The notes under the pieces were generated by a model that was not told the DNA's origin, searched no databases, and saw only the letters and a program-made list of their open reading frames with translations. Below are positions 7,401 to 10,242 of a DNA stretch of 10,242 bases, piece by piece. The position numbers and the translations under genes are program-made. This stretch comes from Cephalothrix simula (Eukaryota; Nemertea; Palaeonemertea; Archinemertea; Cephalotrichidae), in contig JAXIUW010230286.1 in the NCBI GenBank assembly GCA_035591015.1, positions 1 to 10,242 on the forward strand. The letters are read 5' to 3'. Position 1 is the first letter of the stretch. Every line of letters begins with the position of its first letter.

Positions 7401-9272
7401 ATTACATCAGAAGTTTGATAACAGATGATCGGACCCACGCCACCTCGTATTATGGTAGGTTCGGTGTTGTACCTAAACCCATTGGAACAGGTCATCTTTC
7501 ACTGATTGGACCAGACGGATCTGCTGTAGGAGCTACCAGTACCGTCAATTTTTAGTAAGTAGATATCTATTTCTTATGACATCCCCTCATTAAAAAACAA
7601 GCAAAATTGGTATTTTAATCGCTAAAAAAAATTTTATAGAACAAAAAGGATCGTTAATAAAATTAACACGTTAGCTTGGGAAACAGATTACGACGTGATT
7701 ATTAAGATAGGACATGTTTCATGCATCCTAACCATTTTCCTTTACATAGATTGGACAATGGTCACGCAGGAAAACGTTTTATAATTGATCGTGTGTTTCC
7801 GGCCGCCATCATGGTGCAGGCGTTGACTTGTTGCTTAACCAACACGACGAGATTGGGGTTAGGTCTCAGACATGGGAACACACGTGTTTGCTTGAATCCT
7901 TTTCCAGATTTGCAAAATAATTTACAGTTTACATTACTGGTAAACAAATATTTATTCGTTTTTCCAGTTTCGGATCGAAAGTAGTTGGAAGCCGTACTAA
8001 CATTATATTTAACAATGAAATGGATGATTTCTCAACACCTAATACTACAAACGGCTTTGGTTTACCGGCATCACCGTCAAATTTTATTAAACCCGGTAAA
8101 CGACCAATGTCTTCGATGTGCCCGGTAATTATTGTTGACAAAAATGGCGATGTTGTTGATATAAGTGGCGCCGCTGGCGGTAGTAAAATTATATCTGCAA
8201 CTGCATTGGTAAGTAACCACTCCATAATGTGGCTCCTAAACCTTAGGGAGGTTTTCTGCATTACATATTCATGTACTTGTCCTATCAAAGTACACTTCAA
8301 CTATAGGCCAGTTCAAATGCTTTAATAATTGGTTCAGTGTCCTGTACATTTAAATAGGAAAGGTAGGACAATAAAAGCCGGTTGCCAGTGTCCGAAAAAG
8401 CCATACTAAAGAGGACACTAATCGCCAGCGGACACTGAGCGTATTCACACCTGGTACTAAAGAGATTGTGAGAGTTTATACCTTGGGGCTATTCAAAAAG
8501 AGTAGCTTAGATATTTGTGGCTTGTAGAGTTTAGCTAGAAGATTTGTACACAGCTTTTAGTTTAAGCATTTCGCAAGCGGGTTCGCAAGTCGCGTATTTC
8601 ATGATGCGTATATTAGTTAATAGTAAGTAATACGTGAATCGCTTATGTTGCGTATCCAGATAAGTTGTAAAACCTGGACCAAAGTCCAAATGTATCTCTG
8701 CAAGCCACGTATGCAAATATTTGAGAAAAAAAGACTCGCGTATTCGCAGGTGTCTGTTAGTTGTAAAATTTGACCAGGACCTAGATGTAGATCCGCAAGT
8801 TGCCAGTCGCTTATCCGCACATTATAATACGCTATTCTCGTATTCGCAAGTTGCGTATCCGCATATTGCGAAAACATTCTTATGCGATTCACGGGTTCAC
8901 CAAATCCGCGCATTTTATATCTGCAATATGCGAATGTATAATGTCCAATTTACATGGCTTGCAACTTGTGTAAAATTAGGAATTTGGAATTTGGAAAATT
9001 GACCTCAAAAATACTAAATCAATTGTCGATCCCAAACACAAACAAAACACCAGCGCCTTGTCTGGACCTTATTTTAGTGTCTTAACGTATTTTGGCTGTA
9101 AGCTCCCGAAGATGTTCCCTCCCAAAAACTGTTAATTGGTGATGTTCATCTTTTCTAGGTGCTAGCTAGGGTAATGTATTTTGGTGAATCGCTTAAAGAA
9201 GCAACAGATTATTACAGAATTCACCACCAATGGCTTCCGGATGTAATTGATTATGAATCTGGTTTTCCACAG
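1267..9272 (+). CDS. GGT: Gamma-glutamyltransferase (GGT1-like), split gene, incomplete at both ends
   Basis: Join of ten exons: 1267-1461, 1886-2008, 2612-2709, 3091-3283, 3968-4131, 5430-5579, 6765-6907, 7367-7554, 7968-8208, 9159-9272. All nine introns are GT-AG and the reading frame is kept, giving 536 residues (numbered from the first whole codon at 1268); human GGT1 has 569. GGT is a type II membrane ectoenzyme that hydrolyses or transfers the gamma-glutamyl group of glutathione and its conjugates outside the cell. It self-cleaves at a threonine into a heavy and a light chain. Seen here: basic tail and membrane segment (residues 10-30), DAAIA and GLGGG motifs (76-80, 94-98), ARETAP with the substrate-binding Arg117, AVPGE (144-148), SGPVL (295-299), TYHRIVE (327-333), nucleophile Thr396, Thr414/Asn416, NNEMDDF (433-439), Ser466-Ser467 and GAAGG (485-489). 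Sequons are at Asn132, 243, 359 and 443. Intron phases in order are 2, 2, 1, 2, 1, 1, 0, 2, 0. No stops or frameshifts were found, so it looks functional. The assignment to GGT is secure; the paralogue is not. Confidence 0.96.
1462..1885 (+). other. GGT intron (424 bp)
   Basis: Phase 2 intron, GTAAGT to TGTAG. A short GC-rich hairpin (CCGCC, four-base loop, GGCGG, about 1557-1570) is the only structure noticed. Nothing coding is seen. Confidence 0.85.
1886..2008 (+). CDS. GGT: GGT exon 2 of those seen: heavy-chain core
   Basis: Encodes Lys65 (completed) to Asp105 plus two bases of Lys106. Contains KNGGSTIDAAIA, LLCVG, NAHS and GLGGGFF, the most conserved N-terminal block of the family (human: DGGSAVDAAIA, NAHSMGIGGG). 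Acceptor TGTAG at 1881-1885, donor GTGAGT at 2009. Confidence 0.95.
2086..2465. repeat. Degenerate repeat with GAGCTCGC-type palindromes
   Basis: GAGCTCGC or a near copy (GAGCTTGC) occurs near 2090, 2174, 2228, 2339 and 2450. The last three are about 110 bp apart. A separate degenerate direct repeat (2295-2327 against 2386-2418, about 24 of 33 identical) lies inside. The region looks like a diverged tandem satellite. Confidence 0.6.
2090..2177. repeat. Nested inverted repeat (fold-back)
   Basis: The outer arms, 2090-2107 and 2160-2177, are complementary at 17 of 18 positions. Inside lies a perfect 9-bp stem (TTTCAGTCT at 2132-2140 and AGACTGAAA at 2144-2152) with a three-base loop. It could be a small fold-back transposon remnant or a structured repeat unit. 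Confidence 0.75.
2612..2709 (+). CDS. GGT: GGT exon 3 of those seen: substrate-binding arginine
   Basis: Encodes Lys106 (completed) to Lys138 plus one base of Gly139. The motif IDARETAP (114-121) contains Arg117 (codon 2643-2645), equivalent to human Arg107, which binds the alpha-carboxylate of the glutamyl substrate. Asn132-Glu-Ser is a possible glycosylation site. Acceptor TATTTCAG ends at 2611; donor GTAATA at 2710. Confidence 0.94.
2710..3090 (+). other. GGT intron (381 bp)
   Basis: Phase 1 intron, GTAATA to TTTAG. Nothing notable is seen in it. Confidence 0.85.
3091..3283 (+). CDS. GGT: GGT exon 4 of those seen: heavy chain, AVPGE block
   Basis: Encodes Gly139 (completed) to Leu202 plus two bases of Arg203. 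Contains LSIAVPGEVFGYWE followed by LPWKDLFEPSI, matching human SVAVPGEIRGYE and LPWARLFQPSI. Acceptor TACTTTAG ends at 3090. Donor is GTTAGT at 3284, a less common but valid form. The reading frame stays open for some distance on both sides, but that flanking translation has no family similarity and the splice sites fit. Confidence 0.95.
3547..3594. repeat. 17-bp tandem duplication inside a hairpin
   Basis: The 17-base unit at 3551-3567 is repeated exactly at 3568-3584. Perfect 10-bp complementary arms (3547-3556 and 3585-3594) enclose most of it. The unit contains the palindrome TGTACA. Confidence 0.8.
3735..3795 (-). repeat. Possible tRNA-derived SINE fragment
   Basis: Read on the minus strand, TGGTTAAATGCG (3781 to 3770) resembles a pol III A box and GAGTTCGAGCA (3748 to 3738) a B box. 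The 21-base gap between them is shorter than in a normal tRNA (about 32), so this is at best a diverged SINE head and not a functional tRNA. Confidence 0.3.
3968..4131 (+). CDS. GGT: GGT exon 5 of those seen: middle of heavy chain
   Basis: Encodes Arg203 (completed) to Ala257 plus one base of Gly258. NEGDIIKRP matches the REGERL region of human GGT1, and GGAAAFYNGTLADKI matches its GAQAFYNGSL block, including the sequon (Asn243). The start of the exon reads SWLINPSTGKV where the human enzyme has the Cys192-Cys196 pair, and no cysteine is present here. Acceptor TTTACAG ends at 3967; donor GTAATT at 4132. Confidence 0.94.
4322..4856. mobile_element. hAT-like non-autonomous element (MITE), 519 bp, with target-site duplication
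   Basis: The element proper is 4330-4848. Its ends are an exact 13-bp terminal inverted repeat, CAGTGGCGGTACG at 4330-4342 and its complement at 4836-4848. It is flanked by an exact 8-bp direct repeat, TCGCGCAT, at 4322-4329 and 4849-4856. An 8-bp target duplication with CAG...CTG ends is typical of the hAT superfamily. No transposase frame lies inside, so it needs an enzyme supplied elsewhere. Internally there is a degenerate direct repeat (about 4659-4691 and 4750-4782, both ending in GTCAACATTAA, 91 bp apart) and a CGCCGCTAGG/TGACGTCAT block shared with the repeat at the left edge of the window. Confidence 0.9.
5045..5372. repeat. Degenerate GCGTAT/ATACGC-rich repeat
   Basis: GCGTAT or ATACGC occurs near 5057, 5066, 5133, 5166, 5335 and 5343, with ATTCGC near 5231 and 5250, in otherwise AT-rich DNA. 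No clean unit length is visible by eye. It resembles the array in the later intron at 8566-8940. Confidence 0.55.
5430..5579 (+). CDS. GGT: GGT exon 6 of those seen: heavy chain, SGPVL block
   Basis: Encodes Gly258 (completed) to Asp307 plus one base of Gly308. The DL-x-x-Y segment (265-269) corresponds to EDLNNY in the human enzyme, and PPPSSGPVLEFLMSLF to PSAPLSGPVLALILNIL, a strongly conserved GGT signature. Acceptor is a T-run plus CAG ending at 5429; donor GTAAGG at 5580. Confidence 0.94.
6226..6256 (+). repeat. 5S rRNA-like segment, possible 5S-derived SINE (SINE3-type)
   Basis: The segment starts GGTTAGTAGTTGGGTGGG and ends CCTGG. It matches the conserved 3' half of animal 5S rRNA (GGTTAGTACTTGGATGGG onward, the internal-promoter C-box region) at about 24 of 29 positions by eye. 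The 5' half of 5S rRNA is not convincing, so this is not an intact 5S gene. A diverged 5S-derived SINE, extending an unknown distance to both sides, is the likelier explanation. Confidence 0.4.
6384..6571. mobile_element. hAT-like miniature element, 172 bp, with target-site duplication
   Basis: The element proper is 6392-6563. It is flanked by an exact 8-bp direct repeat, GCCGAGGG, at 6384-6391 and 6564-6571. The right end (6547-6563) reads, in complement, CAGTGGCGGATCCAGGG, a hAT-type terminus. The left end (6392-6409) is a degraded copy, about 12 of 17 identical with one gap. A perfect 8-bp subterminal hairpin (GTGCCGCA at 6521-6528, TGCGGCAC at 6540-6547) and a 7-bp AT hairpin (6453-6459, 6465-6471) lie inside. 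There is no coding capacity. It seems to have inserted into an older repeat. Confidence 0.8.
6765..6907 (+). CDS. GGT: GGT exon 7 of those seen: heavy chain, TYHRIVE block
   Basis: Encodes Gly308 (completed) to Asn355, ending in phase 0. LTYHRIVESMKFAYAGR and LGDQDFVDV match LTYHRIVEAFRFAYAKR and LGDPKFVDV of human GGT1 almost residue for residue. Acceptor TTTATAG ends at 6764; donor GTAAGT at 6908. Confidence 0.96.
6908..7366 (+). other. GGT intron (459 bp)
   Basis: Phase 0 intron, GTAAGT to TTGTAG, strongly AT-rich. The minus-strand open frame here is a by-product of base composition. Nothing else is seen. Confidence 0.85.
7367..7554 (+). CDS. GGT: GGT exon 8 of those seen: autocleavage site and catalytic threonine
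   Basis: Encodes Leu356 to Phe417 plus two bases of Tyr418. Thr396 (ACA, 7487-7489) is the equivalent of human Thr381, the residue that self-cleaves the precursor and then acts as N-terminal nucleophile of the light chain. The context is IGTGHLSLIGPDGSAV then ATSTVNFY, against human GGTAHLSVVAEDGSAV and ATSTINLY. Thr414 and Asn416 of the gamma-glutamyl pocket are kept. Gly397 and Gly410 replace small residues that the family signature gives as Ser, Thr or Ala. The usual acidic residues before the cleavage site are replaced by Lys-Pro-Ile. Asn359-Leu-Thr is a conserved sequon. Acceptor TTTTGTAG ends at 7366; donor GTAAGT at 7555. Confidence 0.96.
7555..7967 (+). other. GGT intron (413 bp)
   Basis: Phase 2 intron, GTAAGT to TTCCAG. 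Nothing recognisable is seen in it. Confidence 0.85.
7968..8208 (+). CDS. GGT: GGT exon 9 of those seen: light-chain active-site residues
   Basis: Encodes Tyr418 (completed) to Leu498, ending in phase 0. Contains FGSKV, IIFNNEMDDFSTP with Glu435 and Asp438 (human Glu420 and Asp423), KPGKRPMSSMCP with Ser466-Ser467 (human Ser451-Ser452), and GAAGGSKI with Gly488-Gly489 (human Gly473-Gly474, oxyanion hole). All catalytic-pocket residues I can identify are intact. No bacterial-type lid loop lies between the nucleophile region and the NNEMDDF motif. Acceptor TTTCCAG ends at 7967; donor GTAAGT at 8209. Confidence 0.97.
8335..8437. repeat. Nested CAGTGTCC/GGACACTG inverted repeats
   Basis: CAGTGTCC occurs at 8335-8342 and 8386-8393; the complement occurs at 8430-8437, and partly at 8413-8419. 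The inner pair CAGTGTCCG (8386-8394) and CGGACACTG (8429-8437) is a perfect 9-bp inverted repeat. No matching flanking duplication was seen, so it is not called a transposon. Confidence 0.6.
8566..8940. repeat. Degenerate array of TTGCGTATCCGCA-like words with a 96-bp direct repeat
   Basis: GCGTAT, TATTCGCA and TATCCGCA words recur through the stretch. A degenerate direct repeat starting AGTTGTAAAA is seen at about 8663-8706 and 8759-8802, 96 bp apart. It is similar in style to the array at 5045-5372 and is probably a decayed satellite. Open frames on both strands here are artefacts. Confidence 0.6.
9159..9272 (+). CDS. GGT: GGT exon 10 of those seen: light chain, RIHHQ block
   Basis: Encodes Val499 to Gln536 in phase 0. 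MYFGESLKEA then RIHHQWLPD and YESGF correspond to [23 protein letters not shown] in human GGT1. The Pro usually found before Arg-Leu/Ile-His is replaced by Tyr-Tyr. Acceptor CTTTTCTAG ends at 9158; donor GTAAGG at 9273. The donor indicates at least one further exon for the C-terminal end, which I do not find before the window ends. Confidence 0.93.
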
Positions 9273-10242
9273 GTAAGGAACTTTGGCATACATTCGCGAA
9301 ATATATGACTTTAAATTGTCCTTATGTATCCTCGATTTTTATTGTTGGGAATACATATTTGAGGACATTATGACAGGGAAAGGTAGGGAATACCCCAACT
9401 AATGTGTTTATACTGGGTTTTTTTCTGATGTAGACATGTTAGATGATTATGAAAAGACAGCATCAATTAAAAACACGACTATTTAGAAAAATACATTCAT
9501 TTTGAAAACAACATCAAATGTATACCTTGTTCAAAGAATCTAATTTCGCAGGGATTTTGGGAAATATGCAATTTAGAATAATATACATATATATACGTGG
9601 GGACAGGTGGGGAGTTTTTAGTTGTGAAGAATATTTCATTTCGCAAATGTTCTGGAGCGTTAAAATTCATTATTTTATACAAAAACGCAAATTGCCAATT
9701 TTTGTTAACCCGGAAGCGCCACAGGCACAAATCCGTTAAAATTACATTCATTATAGCTCGTCGATAAAAATTTCCCCAGTAAACCTCTATTTTTCGGTTT
9801 TAAAATGACCAACGCATATCTGTAGGTGACTGGCTAAGGAAGTCTATTTTGTTACGTTTCATTTTCATAATCATGTTGCGAAGATCTTACAGAATTGATT
9901 GCAAACTTTAGCTTCGATCATTTAAAATGGAACGGCAAAACCGAACTCAACGCGAGTTGTATAAATATTAAAGGACCCCAGCTCACAATATATATCACGG
10001 CTGTTCCAAGGTATACGAATTTGTGCATTGTAAATCATTGAATTTTTGCACGTGGTTTCTATATTGATCGATCAAAATCGTTGATAATAACCTGCCATTA
10101 TTTCTTGAACCAATCAGTGGATCTTCATGCAATTCAAACTGTTATGATAAAGAGTTATGAAAATTCAAAAATGCTATAAACTTTGTGAATTCGATATAAT
10201 TTGGCCTTTCAAAGTACATTTTGGATAGATAATACAATAATG
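9273..10242 (+). other. Start of the next GGT intron, running off the window
   Basis: It begins with donor GTAAGG. I looked for a phase-0 exon encoding the C-terminal end of the light chain and found none: candidate acceptors near 9825 and 9891 lead at once to stops in the required frame. The stretch is AT-rich with no gene, RNA or mobile element that I can support. Confidence 0.6.

Larger units (their letters stand above)
8209..9158 (+). other. GGT intron (950 bp), repeat-rich
   Basis: Phase 0 intron, GTAAGT to TTCTAG. It contains a CAGTGTCC inverted-repeat cluster (8335-8437) and a GCGTAT-rich degenerate array (about 8566-8940). The last 200 bases before the acceptor show nothing notable. 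Confidence 0.85.

Noticed and set aside
7721-7984. 87-residue + strand frame before exon 9
   Set aside because: It lies mostly in an intron and enters exon 9 in the wrong frame; no family similarity.
9497-9751. Overlapping 84- and 73-residue frames on opposite strands
   Set aside because: Neither looks like a protein family member, and neither fits as the last GGT exon (wrong frame, no acceptor).
9891-10040. Open stretch after a CTTACAG acceptor as a candidate last GGT exon
   Set aside because: Exon 10 ends in phase 0, and in that frame the sequence stops after one codon. The open frame would need another phase and has no similarity to the GGT C-terminus.
1-10242. CRISPR arrays, bacterial operons or phage genes
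   Set aside because: The window shows a spliced animal gene, and no regularly spaced identical repeats with unique spacers exist.

Overview
The window is eukaryotic genomic DNA, almost certainly from an animal. It carries one split protein gene on the + strand, a membrane-bound gamma-glutamyltransferase (gamma-glutamyl transpeptidase, GGT1-like). Ten exons, spread over 1267-9272, join in a consistent frame across nine GT-AG introns and give 536 residues without a stop. Exon sequence matches the animal GGT family along its length: N-terminal signal anchor, heavy chain, catalytic threonine and light chain. Neither end is complete. The first exon found opens behind a splice acceptor, so the start codon should lie in an earlier exon. 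The last 40-60 or so residues of the light chain are not found before the right edge. Short to medium introns (381-1298 bp), AT-rich non-coding DNA and many small degenerate repeats suggest an invertebrate, but I cannot name the species.

Layout: 1-1266 is non-coding and starts with two copies of a 145-bp-period repeat. Exons 1-4 (1267-3283) encode the cytoplasmic tail, the membrane anchor and the start of the heavy chain, including the substrate-carboxylate-binding arginine. Intron 2 is full of palindromic GAGCTCGC-type repeats and a nested fold-back. Intron 4 has a small hairpin and a possible tRNA-like SINE fragment on the minus strand. Intron 5 contains a complete 519-bp non-autonomous hAT-like element with 13-bp terminal inverted repeats and an exact 8-bp target duplication, followed by a degenerate ATACGC/GCGTAT-rich repeat. 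Intron 6 contains a segment resembling the 3' half of 5S rRNA (possible SINE) and a second, 172-bp hAT-like element with its own exact 8-bp duplication. Exons 8-10 encode the catalytic threonine, the gamma-glutamyl pocket and most of the light chain. Intron 9 holds a cluster of CAGTGTCC inverted repeats and another GCGTAT-rich degenerate array. 9273-10242 shows no convincing exon.

I see no previously undescribed system. The points most worth checking are: (a) two glycines inside the otherwise strict GGT active-site signature, with loss of one family disulfide; (b) two structurally intact hAT-type miniature elements with related ends; (c) the degenerate palindromic repeats that occupy several introns.
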